Shown piece by piece: positions 34,615 through 43,404 of a stretch of 64,000 nt of DNA. The position numbers and the translations under genes are program-made. The notes below the pieces were generated by a model. It had not been told where the DNA came from, made no database searches, and saw only the letters and a list, made by a program, of their open reading frames with translations. Source of the DNA: Roseicyclus marinus (GTDB lineage Bacteria > Pseudomonadota > Alphaproteobacteria > Rhodobacterales > Rhodobacteraceae); contig NZ_AP027266.1 in the NCBI RefSeq assembly GCF_036322625.1, positions 747,001 to 811,000 on the forward strand, read 5' to 3'. Position 1 is the first letter of the stretch, and each line of letters begins with the position of its first letter.

Positions 34615-36426
34615 TCACGCGCCCGACCTGTCGAATTGCAAGCTGCCGCCCCCCGCCCGATCCGGGGTCTCGGCAAAGCCCATGGCCTCCAGAACCGGAC
34701 CATATCCCGCGCGCAGTCCTGCCGCCTCCTCCTCCGTGACGAAGGGAAAAAGAACCCGCCGCACCGTGCCCGGATCCTGCGCCGCCAGAACCTCGGGCGG
34801 AACATCGGCGGGACGGTTCAGACGCAACGCCACGGGCCGGAAATCGCGCAGATAGGCGGCCAGCCCGCCCGCCTCTGCGCCGCGATCTGCCGCCAGCCGC
34901 AACGGCCCGTCGCTCCATTTCAGCCGGGCGGAATTCTCCACGCCCGCCCGCCGCGCGATCTCCTGGCCCAGCGCGACCAATTCGCTCCGCATGTCCTGCG
35001 CCATCACGGTCACGTTTTGCGCGATCCGCACCAGCCGGATCGGCAAGAACCCCACGCCGGTCCCGATCTCGAGCACCCGCGCGCAACCCTCCAGATACCC
35101 CGCGATGTTGCGCGCATGCCGCCGCTCGAACCGTCCCGCCACGATCGCCGTCAGCGCCTCGGGCCGAAAGACGCGGGCATCGGCCGGCAGCGCGATCTCG
35201 TGGTTGGGGATCCAGTCGGTGGGGATATCCTGGCTCAGGTCGATGGGCGCGGGCATATAGGGATCGCCCCCTTCCACGGCCCATCCCGCCACGGTTTCGG
35301 TCCGCCGCTCCTCCTTGGGGCGCGCGCTCGATTTCTTTTCCACCTCGCTCATCAGGGCGGCGATCTTGGCGGGGTCGCGCGCCTTGGGCGGTTTCGCCTC
35401 CACATCGGTGATCGGCACCTGCGACGCCGCGATCAGGCTTGCGCGCAGCTCCTCGTAGGCGGGCGTCTTGCGATATTCCTCCAGCCGCGCCTCCACCCTG
35501 TCGAGGGCCGCGTGATGCAGCCGGTTCAGCACCGGGTCTTTCAGCAATTCGGCCATGATCCGCGCGCGCTCGGGCGCATGGCGCAGAATGGCGCGATCCT
35601 CCACCTCGTTGCGGTCCTGCAGCGACCAGTAATCGGCGTTGTACTTGTCCTTCTTGTTGTTCACGTTGCCGCGAAACTTGCGCACCGCGTAGCTGTCGAC
35701 GGATTTGACGGCGTAATGGTTCATCTGCGCCCAGTTGTAGCCGATGGTGCGCCGGATCGACCGCCAGCCGCGGAACTTGAAATAATCCTCCATCGGCAGG
35801 CCTGATCCGTTCAGCCATTTCACCTGGTCGGGAAACCCGTCCTCCAGGTGCTTGTTCTTGATCGTGGGCCGGTGGATGCCGAGCTTCCAGTATTCGGGAT
35901 CGAACCGGAACAGCGTCTTGACCCCCCAGCCCTTGTTCCAGAGCGGCGGGGCCGCGCGGGTGTATTGCTCGGTCACGGGCGCGCGCGACCAATCCACCAC
36001 GCCGCCCGAGCCGAAGATGCGCCAGGTGATGACAACGCCCGTGCCGCCGCGCGCCACCGTGTCATCCAGCATCCCCTCCAGGTTGCCCGAGGGGTGATTG
36101 ACGCTCAGGAATTCGTCCGCGTCAAAGACCAGCACCCAGTCGGCGGCCCCCACCAGGGGCTCGTTTTGCGCATGGTTCAGCGCCGAAGGCTGCGGCTTGA
36201 CCCCCTCGGGGATCACGTTGGCCCGGTGATATCCCAGCCCCAGCTCCTCCAGCCGGATCAGCATCTCGTCCGTGCCGTCGGAACAATCATTGGTGTAGAC
36301 AAGGATATCGGTGAACCCCACGGCCAGATGATGGGCGAACCATTCCAGGAGGAACGGGGCCTCGTCCTTCATCATCGACACGGCCATGACGGTCCCGTGT
36401 TTCGAGCTGGGTTTGAGATGCTGCAT
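34615..36426 (-). CDS. Glycosyltransferase family 2 fused to a methyltransferase-like domain
   Basis: A 603-residue protein. Residues about 10-220 match the GT2-type Glyco_tranf_2_4 group: KDEAPFLLEWFAHHLAVGF, then the DxD-like DADEF at 102-106 for nucleotide-sugar and metal binding. The middle (about 290-390) is charged and helical. The C-terminal part contains ARVLEIGTGVGFLPIRLVRI, an SAM-binding motif I, and continues as a methyltransferase-like fold. The start at 36426 (MQHLKPSS) follows the family; a 22-residue Arg-rich upstream extension is excluded. It probably modifies a surface glycan or protein. Confidence 0.78.
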   Translation of the reverse strand: MQHLKPSSKHGTVMAVSMMKDEAPFLLEWFAHHLAVGFTDILVYTNDCSDGTDEMLIRLEELGLGYHRANVIPEGVKPQPSALNHAQNEPLVGAADWVLVFDADEFLSVNHPSGNLEGMLDDTVARGGTGVVITWRIFGSGGVVDWSRAPVTEQYTRAAPPLWNKGWGVKTLFRFDPEYWKLGIHRPTIKNKHLEDGFPDQVKWLNGSGLPMEDYFKFRGWRSIRRTIGYNWAQMNHYAVKSVDSYAVRKFRGNVNNKKDKYNADYWSLQDRNEVEDRAILRHAPERARIMAELLKDPVLNRLHHAALDRVEARLEEYRKTPAYEELRASLIAASQVPITDVEAKPPKARDPAKIAALMSEVEKKSSARPKEERRTETVAGWAVEGGDPYMPAPIDLSQDIPTDWIPNHEIALPADARVFRPEALTAIVAGRFERRHARNIAGYLEGCARVLEIGTGVGFLPIRLVRIAQNVTVMAQDMRSELVALGQEIARRAGVENSARLKWSDGPLRLAADRGAEAGGLAAYLRDFRPVALRLNRPADVPPEVLAAQDPGTVRRVLFPFVTEEEAAGLRAGYGPVLEAMGFAETPDRAGGGSLQFDRSGA

Positions 36427-36502
36427 CGTGCCCCTGCGCCCGGTGCCCCGGCGTCTTCGACTTTCGGTGATTCTACCACGTCGGAGGATCAAGGCAAACG
36501 AA

Positions 36503-36531
36503 AGACCGGCGCGGGTGTACCGCGCCGGTCT
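36503..36531 (-). terminator. Terminator after the multi-spanning membrane protein gene
   Basis: AGACCGGCGCGG and CCGCGCCGGTCT form a perfect 12-bp stem around GTGTA, followed on the minus strand by TTTCGTTT. It lies 25 bp after the stop at 36556. Confidence 0.8.
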
Positions 36532-36555
36532 GGTGCGTCCGGGGCAGGGGGGCGC

Positions 36556-37764
36556 TCAGGCCGTGCTCAGCGCTGCCTTGGGGGCCGCCCGGAAATGGCG
36601 GCGGTGCAGATAGACCACCAGCCCCACCGCCACGGCCTGCAGGGCCAGCGCCACGGCAGTCAGCGCCCAATAGGCCGTCCCGAATTTCTCGATCAGACCG
36701 GCCGCGACAAGGCCATTGTTGATCCAGAACTGGCCCAGCACCGACAGCGCCACGGGCGGGCAGACCAGCGCGTAATTGCCGGGGCTGATCGCGTCACCGG
36801 CAAGGAACCGGCGCGCATAGCCGGTGGCCGCCAGAACCGTCAGACCGAAAAGCGCGAACAGAACCTCGACCGACAAGAGCCGCGTCAACAGCATCATGCG
36901 ATCTGCGGCCTCCATATGCGCCCCGAAGCTCGTGCCAAGCCCATGGGCCTGCCGCAGCATCACGATGCCGAGGATCGTCGTGATCGGAACGACCATCATC
37001 AGCGTCGGGGCTTGTTCGGCGGCCACGCCATTCTCCAGGATCGACCGCAGGCCAAGGATCAGACCGACAACCGCGATCAGCACTGCGGCGACGAAAAAGA
37101 AACTCGACAGGATCAGCGCGATGCCCGCGACGGTGACATTGCCGCTCATGGCCGCAGGCGCCGCAAGACCCACACCCGTCATCGCCAGCGCAAAGGCCGG
37201 CAGCATCTGGGCAAAGGAATTGTTCTTGGCGCAATCGAACCCGCCCGATGCGGTCACCCGCGCGATGAACCGGCCCAGTTGCGTGAACGCCAGCCAGCCC
37301 ACGGCCAGAAAGGCCACCATCGCCAGCGGGAACAGGTATTCGACCACCGACCACAGCCCCGGAACAAAGACGAGGCCGAGGATGAAACCGCCATTGATCG
37401 ACATGGCCAGCGCCAGCGGCAGGGCCATCATCTGCGTCTGGGCGTTGGAATTGGCCAGTGCCTGGCCCTTTTCGCTGGCCCAGAAGCCGCGCATCTTGCG
37501 CAGGTTCCAGATCAGGAGCGACAGGTTCAGCGCCCCGAAAACGGCGATGCCCGCCAGCGCCACGACGATGGCAAAGGTCAGGGCCGGGTTGCCCGTGGCA
37601 AGGGCCGCCGCGATATCCTCGAACACCGCGACGGTGCGGCCGGGATGCGGCACCCAATGCATCAGGTACATGTAGAAGGTGACGGACAGGCCGCCCGCGC
37701 CCACGGAGGCGAGGAAATAGAGCGGCGACCATTGGTCGGCGGGTCGTTTGTGGATGTTGGACAT
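36556..37764 (-). CDS. Multi-spanning membrane protein (possibly TsoY family)
   Basis: A 402-residue integral membrane protein with about ten hydrophobic helices. The N-terminal WSPLYFLASVGAGGLSVTFY and the segment GGFDCAKNNSFAQM (Cys178) recall what I remember of the TsoY family (seleno)proteins, in which a Cys or Sec occupies that kind of position. This match is from memory and is not certain; a SLAC1/TDT-type transporter is an alternative. Its own terminator follows. The upstream gap is filled with palindromic repeats. Confidence 0.6.
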   Translation of the reverse strand: MSNIHKRPADQWSPLYFLASVGAGGLSVTFYMYLMHWVPHPGRTVAVFEDIAAALATGNPALTFAIVVALAGIAVFGALNLSLLIWNLRKMRGFWASEKGQALANSNAQTQMMALPLALAMSINGGFILGLVFVPGLWSVVEYLFPLAMVAFLAVGWLAFTQLGRFIARVTASGGFDCAKNNSFAQMLPAFALAMTGVGLAAPAAMSGNVTVAGIALILSSFFFVAAVLIAVVGLILGLRSILENGVAAEQAPTLMMVVPITTILGIVMLRQAHGLGTSFGAHMEAADRMMLLTRLLSVEVLFALFGLTVLAATGYARRFLAGDAISPGNYALVCPPVALSVLGQFWINNGLVAAGLIEKFGTAYWALTAVALALQAVAVGLVVYLHRRHFRAAPKAALSTA

Positions 37765-38072
37765 GGCTATGCTCTCCTTGATCGGAGAGGGGCTTACGCC
37801 ATGGGGCAGGGCGGTGTCGGTGACTTTGTTACCAGCGTCAACGAATTTGTGAGGTGGGGTGGGGACGTACGGTGGGTTGCACCCACCCTACGCCATCCCA
37901 CCCGACGCAGTGCCATGGTGCGCGTGAACGCACACCCTACGCCAACCCCATGCTCCGTAGGGTGCGCCGCTCACGGCGCACCGCCGACGCGCCCGATCAC
38001 CATATGACCTTAGGGTGGGTGAAACCCACCAAACGCCCCAACCATCCGCGACAAGGGTGGGTTGCACCCACC
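37765..38072. repeat. Gap holding five related palindromic repeats
   Basis: The 308-bp gap between the membrane protein and the symporter contains five hairpin elements beginning with (G)TAGGGTG- or GGTGGGT-type words. They are at about 37867-37891, 37917-37940, 37957-37982, 38010-38030 and 38053-38076. The last one overlaps the symporter stop codon. The elements have different loops (TTGC, GTGA, GCTCAC). No other gene was seen in the gap. Confidence 0.85.
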
Positions 38073-38954
38073 CTACAGCATGCCCTCGGGCAGCTTCTGT
38101 TCCGCCGCCGTATTGGCCCGCCGGAACACCAGCGTCACCAGCGTCGAGACGATCACGATGAACAGCGAATAGAGCGCCGGGACCGCCATGTAGCTCTGCG
38201 CCTCATCCCCCGCAAAGGTGAAGGCGATGATCGCGATCGCCAGCGGCCCGTTCTGGATCCCCGTTTCCAGCGCGATGGTCCGCGCATTGCGCGGGTGCAG
38301 ACGCAGCGACTTGGCGAACAGGTAGCCGATGGTGATCCCCACCAGCCCCAGCGCGATCGCCGCGACATAAGTGGCGGGCGTCGTCGACAGCAGGAACTGC
38401 CAGTTCTGCGGCACCCATGTCACCATGATGAACAGGATGAAGAAGAGCGCCAGAACCGATCCCCCGAATTCGATCACCGCGCCCACATTGGCGTTGAGCT
38501 TGCGCAGTCCCATGCCGATGGCGACCGGCACCAGAAGCACGATCAGCACCCGGATGATATCCTCCCTCGGGATCTCCAGGCCCAGCACATTGGCGTAAAG
38601 CATCAAGATGATCGGGATCAGGATCACCCCCGTCACCGTCGATGTGACCGTCATCAGCACCGACAGCGCCAGGTTGCCCTTGGAGAAATAGGTGAAGATG
38701 TTCGAGGTCGTGCCCCCCGGCATACAGGCCATGATCAGGACGCCGATGGCGATGGCCTCGGGCAGGGTCAGGAAGGTGACCAGCAAAAAGCCCAGGAACG
38801 GCATGATGCCATATTGCGCGACCACCCCGATGATCAGCCCGTAGGGCCGCTTGAGCGCGAGGTAGAAATCCCGCGGCGTGAGCGATGCGCCCATGCCCAG
38901 CATGATCACCGCCACCATGATGCCCAGGAGCGTCTGGGTAAACTCGTCGACCAT
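38073..38954 (-). CDS. Bile acid:sodium symporter-family transporter
   Basis: A 293-residue protein with about nine to ten helices of the BASS/SBF fold. Characteristic words are LLGIMVAVIMLGMGASLTPRDF at the N-terminus, MACMPGGTTSNIFTYFSKGNLALSV in the crossover region, and ALETGIQNGPLAIAI in the second half. Such carriers move organic anions with sodium; bile acids are unlikely here. Its TAG stop is formed inside a palindromic repeat. It is 5 bp downstream of the acyl-CoA ligase stop on the same strand, so the two probably form an operon. Confidence 0.85.
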   Translation of the reverse strand: MVDEFTQTLLGIMVAVIMLGMGASLTPRDFYLALKRPYGLIIGVVAQYGIMPFLGFLLVTFLTLPEAIAIGVLIMACMPGGTTSNIFTYFSKGNLALSVLMTVTSTVTGVILIPIILMLYANVLGLEIPREDIIRVLIVLLVPVAIGMGLRKLNANVGAVIEFGGSVLALFFILFIMVTWVPQNWQFLLSTTPATYVAAIALGLVGITIGYLFAKSLRLHPRNARTIALETGIQNGPLAIAIIAFTFAGDEAQSYMAVPALYSLFIVIVSTLVTLVFRRANTAAEQKLPEGML

Positions 38955-38959
38955 CCCGC

Positions 38960-40684
38960 CTACTCCGCCGCGATGCGGGCCAGTTCCTCGGCACGCAGGT
39001 CTTTTCTCAGGATCTTGCCGACATTCGACTTCGGCAGCTCGTCGCGGAATTCCACCCGCTTGGGCACCTTGTAGGCCGTCAGATGCTCACGCGCATAGGC
39101 GCGCAAGGCCTCGACCGACAGGGCGGCATCGGATTTCACGACATAGGCCTTCACCGCTTCGCCCGTGGCCTCGTCGGGCACGCCGATCACGGCCACCTCC
39201 AGCACGCCGGGATGGGCGGCCAGGACATCCTCCACCTCGTTGGGATAGACATTGAACCCCGAGACGACGACCATGTCCTTCTTGCGGTCCACGATGCGCA
39301 CATAGCCATCGGCATCCATCACCCCGATATCCCCGGTCAGAAACCAATCGCCATGCATGACCTTGGCGGTTTCCTCGGGCTTTTCCCAATAGCCCAGCAT
39401 CACCTGCGGCCCGCGCGCCGCGATCTCGCCCGGCTCGCCCTGCGCCACCGGCTGGCCCGCATCGTCCAGACAGGCGATCTCGGTCCCCGGCACCGGCACG
39501 CCGATGGACCCGGCCCGCGCCTTGCCCACCGGCTCAAAGGTCAGGACCGGCGCCGTTTCGGTCAATCCATAACCCTGGATGACCGGTGCGCCCGTGATCC
39601 GCTCCCATTTCTCCGCCACCGAGGATTGCAGCGCCATGCCGCCCGCGCTTGCGAATTTCAGATGCCGGGGCGGGCTGTCGGTGAACCAGACCTCGTTCGT
39701 GAGCGCGTTGAACAGCGTGTTCACCCCGCTCATCCAGGTGATCTTGTAATTCTCGAAGGCCCTCTTGAGGTTCGACAAGGGCTTGGGATTGGGGATCAGC
39801 ACGTTGCGCGCCCCCAGCCACCAGAATCCCAACAGGTTCACCGTAAAGGCAAAGATATGGTACATCGGCAAGGCGGTCAGCGCGACCTCGCGCCCCTTGT
39901 CCAGGTCGCCCACCAGCAATTCCATCACCTGTTCCATGTTCACGAGCAGGTTCGCATGGCTCAGCATCGCGCCCTTGGACACGCCCGTCGTGCCCCCGGT
40001 ATATTGCAGCACCGCGACATCGCCCGGACCCACGCCCTGGTGATAGGCATCGACCTCGATCCGCGCTTGGGCCGCCTTGGCCCGGCCTGCGGCCAGCGCC
40101 TCGGGCAGGCGGATATGGGCGATCCTGATGGGCTTGACCGACCGGTCCCAGTATTTCTGCACCAACCCCACGATCCCGCGCGGCAGGACGGGCAGGAATT
40201 CGGCCACCCGCGTCACGATGACATTGGGGATCGGATGGCCCGCGGTGGCCTGCGGCACCTTGTCGGCGAACATGTCGGCGATGATCAGCGCATGGGGGCG
40301 GGCATCGGCGAACTGCCGCGCCATTTCCTCGGCGGTATAGAGCGGGTTGACATTGACCAGCACGCAGCCCGCCTTCAGCACCCCGAAAGCCGCCACCGGA
40401 AAGGACAGGCCATTGGGCATCTGCAAGGCCACCCGGTCCCCCGCCTTCAACCCCGCGATCTCGCGCAGGTAGACGGCCAGCGCATCCGACATCTCGTCGA
40501 CGCGGGCAAAACTCAGCGTGCCGTTCATGCCGTTGGGCAAACAGCAGGTGAAGGCGGGATTGCGCCCATGGGTCCCGGCCACGCTGCGGATCATCTCCGC
40601 CAGGTTGCGATAGGCGGGCTCCGAAATCTCGGTGCGCGCGCCCGCGCGGTAGAATGCCGTCCAGGGTTTGTCCGGATGGTCCAT
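38960..40684 (-). CDS. fadD: Long-chain fatty acid-CoA ligase
   Basis: A 574-residue adenylate-forming enzyme that activates fatty acids to acyl-CoA. The AMP-binding P-loop is YTGGTTGVSKGAMLSHANL, the A5 motif is GYGLTETAPVLTF, and the A8 region FLTGDIGVMDADGYVRIVDR is followed by the DMVVVSGFNVYPNEVE motif of FadD. The C-terminal lid ends with the catalytic Lys in ELPKSNVGKILRKDLR. The length is as expected. It is followed by the symporter gene. Confidence 0.9.
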   Translation of the reverse strand: MDHPDKPWTAFYRAGARTEISEPAYRNLAEMIRSVAGTHGRNPAFTCCLPNGMNGTLSFARVDEMSDALAVYLREIAGLKAGDRVALQMPNGLSFPVAAFGVLKAGCVLVNVNPLYTAEEMARQFADARPHALIIADMFADKVPQATAGHPIPNVIVTRVAEFLPVLPRGIVGLVQKYWDRSVKPIRIAHIRLPEALAAGRAKAAQARIEVDAYHQGVGPGDVAVLQYTGGTTGVSKGAMLSHANLLVNMEQVMELLVGDLDKGREVALTALPMYHIFAFTVNLLGFWWLGARNVLIPNPKPLSNLKRAFENYKITWMSGVNTLFNALTNEVWFTDSPPRHLKFASAGGMALQSSVAEKWERITGAPVIQGYGLTETAPVLTFEPVGKARAGSIGVPVPGTEIACLDDAGQPVAQGEPGEIAARGPQVMLGYWEKPEETAKVMHGDWFLTGDIGVMDADGYVRIVDRKKDMVVVSGFNVYPNEVEDVLAAHPGVLEVAVIGVPDEATGEAVKAYVVKSDAALSVEALRAYAREHLTAYKVPKRVEFRDELPKSNVGKILRKDLRAEELARIAAE

Positions 40685-40850
40685 GAGCCTCCCCTCTCAC
40701 GTCGTTCCTGACGGCGGACGCTAGCGCAACTCCGCTTGCGCGTGAAACGAAATCCGTCGGAACGTCGCGTCACCTCGCCCGACACGCGCGCCCCTTGCAA
40801 CCGCCCGCGCCCTTGGCCAAAGCTGTGCCGCCAGAACCGGAGACCCCGCC

Positions 40851-42260
40851 ATGCACAGATACCCCCGCGACCTGACCGGCTACGGTGCCACCCCCCCCGA
40901 TCCGCAATGGCCCAACGGCGCCAGGATCGCCGTCCAGATCGTGATGAACTACGAGGAAGGCGGCGAGAACAACATCCTGCATGGCGATGCCGCCTCCGAA
41001 GGCTTCCTGTCGGAGATCACCGGCGCCCAGCCCTGGCCGGGGATGCGGCACTGGAACATGGAATCGATCTACGAATACGGCGCGCGTGCGGGCTTCTGGC
41101 GGCTGCACCGGATGCTCGCGCATCTGCCCGTCACCGTCTACGGCGTGACCAGCGCGCTCGCCCGCGCCCCCGAACAGGTCGCCGCGATGAACCAGGCGGG
41201 CTGGGAAATCGCCTCCCACGGGCTCAAGTGGATCGAACACAAGGATATGGACGAGGCGACGGAACGCGCCCTGGTCGAGCAGGCGATCGCGCTCCATACG
41301 GAGGTGACGGGCGCGCCCCCGCGCGGTTGGTACACCGGCCGCTCCTCGATGAATTCCGTGCCGCTCGCGGCCGAAACCGGGCTTTTCGCCTATATCGCCG
41401 ATGATTACGCCGATGATCTGCCCTATTGGCGCCGCTTCGGCGACCGCGACCAGCTGATGATCCCCTATACGCTCGACGTGAACGACATGCGCTTCGCCAT
41501 CCAGGCAGGCTTCACCGAAGGTTCCCAGTTCGAGCAGTATATCCGCGACACCTTCGACTGCCTCTATGCCGAAGGTCAGGCCGGCCGGCCTGCGATGATG
41601 TCCATCGGCCTGCATTGCCGCCTCGCCGGGCGTCCGGGCCGCGCGCTGGCCCTCAAGCGCGCCATCGACCACATGGCCTCCCATGAGGGCGTCTGGTTCG
41701 CCACCCGCCTCCAGATCGCCGAACATTGGGCGCGCACCCATCCCCCGCAGGCCCGCACCCGCCCCTCCGAGATGGACCGCGCCACCTTCGTCGCGGAATT
41801 CGGCGGCATCTTCGAGCATTCCCCCTGGATTGCCGAGCGCGCCCATGGGCTGGAGCTTGGCCCCACCCATGACACGGCCACGGGCGTCCATTCCGCCCTT
41901 GCCCGCATCTTCCGCAGCGCGAGCGCGGCGGACCGCATGGGCGTGCTCACCGCCCATCCCGATCTGGCCGGAAAACTGGCAGCGGCCAAGCGGCTGACCC
42001 CCGACAGCACGGCGGAACAGGCCAGCGCCGGGCTCGACGCGCTCACCGATGCCGAACGCGCCGATTTCACCGCGCTCAACGCGGCCTATACCCAGAAATT
42101 CGGCTTCCCCTTCATCATCGCCGTGCGCGACAACACCAAGGCCTCGATCCTCGACGCTTTCCGCCGCCGCCTCGAGCAGGACCGCGACACCGAATTCGCC
42201 GAGGCCTGCCGCCAGGTCGAACGCATCGCCGAATTGCGCCTGCGGGAGAAACTGGGATGA
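40851..42260 (+). CDS. puuE: Allantoinase PuuE fused to OHCU decarboxylase UraD
   Basis: A 469-residue bifunctional protein. Residues about 1-300 form the PuuE polysaccharide-deacetylase-like allantoinase: MNYEEGGENNILHGDAASE, GWEIASHGLKWIEH and MSIGLHCRLAGRPGRA. Residues about 305-469 form a complete UraD with FGGIFEHSPWIAERAH, VLTAHPDLAGKLAAA and FGFPFIIAVR. The UraD half is closely similar throughout to the stand-alone UraD at 25958. It thus makes S-allantoin from OHCU and then opens the ring to allantoate. The AllA gene overlaps its end by ATGA. Confidence 0.92.
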   Translation: MHRYPRDLTGYGATPPDPQWPNGARIAVQIVMNYEEGGENNILHGDAASEGFLSEITGAQPWPGMRHWNMESIYEYGARAGFWRLHRMLAHLPVTVYGVTSALARAPEQVAAMNQAGWEIASHGLKWIEHKDMDEATERALVEQAIALHTEVTGAPPRGWYTGRSSMNSVPLAAETGLFAYIADDYADDLPYWRRFGDRDQLMIPYTLDVNDMRFAIQAGFTEGSQFEQYIRDTFDCLYAEGQAGRPAMMSIGLHCRLAGRPGRALALKRAIDHMASHEGVWFATRLQIAEHWARTHPPQARTRPSEMDRATFVAEFGGIFEHSPWIAERAHGLELGPTHDTATGVHSALARIFRSASAADRMGVLTAHPDLAGKLAAAKRLTPDSTAEQASAGLDALTDAERADFTALNAAYTQKFGFPFIIAVRDNTKASILDAFRRRLEQDRDTEFAEACRQVERIAELRLREKLG

Positions 42261-42745
42261 GCGAGACGATCCTCATCCAGCCCCTGACGGAAACGGCCTT
42301 CGCCCCCTTCGGCGAGGTGCTCGAGACCTCGGGCGATCCCGACCGGATCATCAACCAGGGTCTCTGCGGGCGCTGGCACGACCGCGCGCGCCTCGACATC
42401 CTTGATGGGCAGGCGGGCATCAGCCTCTTTCGATCCGAGACCCGCGCGCTGCCCTACAGTCTCGACATGGTCGAACGCCACCCGCTGGGAAGCCAGGCCT
42501 TCCTCCCGATGTCCCATGACCCGTTCCTCGTGATCGTCGCCCCCGACGAGGGCGGGCGCCCGGGCCGCCCTCTGGCCTTCCGCACCGCGCCCGGGCAGGG
42601 GATCAACATCGCGCGCAACACCTGGCACGGGGTTCTGACCCCCCTTCACGCGCCGGGTCTTTTCGCCGTGATCGACCGGATCGGCGAGGGCGCGAACCTC
42701 GAGGAACACTGGTTTCCCACCCCCTACACCGTCCGCGACGCCTGA
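42257..42745 (+). CDS. allA: Ureidoglycolate lyase
   Basis: A 162-residue enzyme that cleaves ureidoglycolate to glyoxylate and urea. Family words are LTETAFAPFGEVLETSG, VERHPLGSQAFLPMSHDPFLVIVAP, and INIARNTWHGVLTPL near the C-terminus. The start overlaps the puuE stop as ATGA. It ends the second urate block, followed by repeat sequences and rnpB on the other strand. Confidence 0.92.
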   Translation: MSETILIQPLTETAFAPFGEVLETSGDPDRIINQGLCGRWHDRARLDILDGQAGISLFRSETRALPYSLDMVERHPLGSQAFLPMSHDPFLVIVAPDEGGRPGRPLAFRTAPGQGINIARNTWHGVLTPLHAPGLFAVIDRIGEGANLEEHWFPTPYTVRDA

Positions 42746-42757
42746 GGTCGGATCAGA

Positions 42758-42872
42758 GGGCTCTGCCCCCGTCGCCAAAGGCGACGATTCCTGAGTGAGG
42801 GGGCTCTGCCCCCGTCGCCAAAGGCGACGAATCCCAAGTAAGGGGGCTCTGCCCCCGTCGCCTTTGGCGACT
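42758..42872. repeat. 43-bp tandem repeat with CTCTGCCCCC and GTCGCC motifs
   Basis: About 2.7 units of 43 bp start at 42758, 42801 and 42844. Each carries GGGCTCTGCCCCC followed by GTCGCC-AAA-GGCGAC, a small palindrome; the third has its AAA loop as TTT. It lies 12 bp after the allA stop. Confidence 0.85.
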
Positions 42873-42877
42873 CCCCC

Positions 42878-42935
42878 GGAGTTTTCCGGCCAAGATGAAG
42901 GGGAGGCCGCGCCTTCATCTTGGCGAAAAAACTCC
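42878..42935. repeat. 23-bp inverted repeat (CAAGATGAAG / CTTCATCTTG)
   Basis: GGAGTTTT, about five bases, CCAAGATGAAG at 42878-42900 faces the complementary CTTCATCTTGG...AAACTCC at 42913-42935 across a 12-base gap. The words are also present singly at 61.44 kb and, in shortened form, at 5.0 kb. On the minus strand it follows rnpB. Confidence 0.8.
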
Positions 42936-42979
42936 CGCCGGAGGCTCCCGCAGCCGCCACGGGCGACAGGAAAGAATTT

Positions 42980-43375
42980 GCGCGGAGAGCCTGTAAGCCG
43001 GATTCTGTCCAAGGGGTCGCCCCCTCTGGATGGCCATTCCTCTGGACGCGGGGTTGCCCTCGCGCCTCAAGCTGCCAACCCGGATGCCTGGGGGCGAAGC
43101 CATCCCCCGGGGTTGCCCCCGCGACATCCCTATTCGGCATTGCTCCCGGTGGGGCTTGCCGTGCCGCTCCTGTTGCCAGTCGCGCGGTGGGCTCTTACCC
43201 CACCGTTTCACCTTTTCCTCAGGGTATCGCCGAGGCGATGCCCGAAGGTAGTTTCATTTCTGTGGCGCTGTCCGTCGGATCGCTCCGCCCGGGCGTTACC
43301 CGGCACCGTGGCTTCGGGGAGTCCGGACTTTCCTCGAACGGTTGCCCGCCCGCGGCCATCCAGCCCTCCGCGCAA
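42980..43375 (-). ncRNA. rnpB: RNase P RNA (class A)
   Basis: On the minus strand the universal 5' core GAGGAAAGTCCGGACTCC is at about 43317-43334, the P4-closing ACAGAATCCGGCTTACAGGC is near 42990-43008, and the middle contains AGGGTGAAA-like and GGTAAGAGCCCACC elements typical of type A RNase P RNA. It is the ribozyme that matures tRNA 5' ends. The exact 5' and 3' ends are estimated to within about ten bases. A poly-T tract follows on the minus strand near 42926. Confidence 0.95.
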
Positions 43376-43404
43376 GCCCCAGCTACGCTGCAATGCGCCC
43401 GTCT

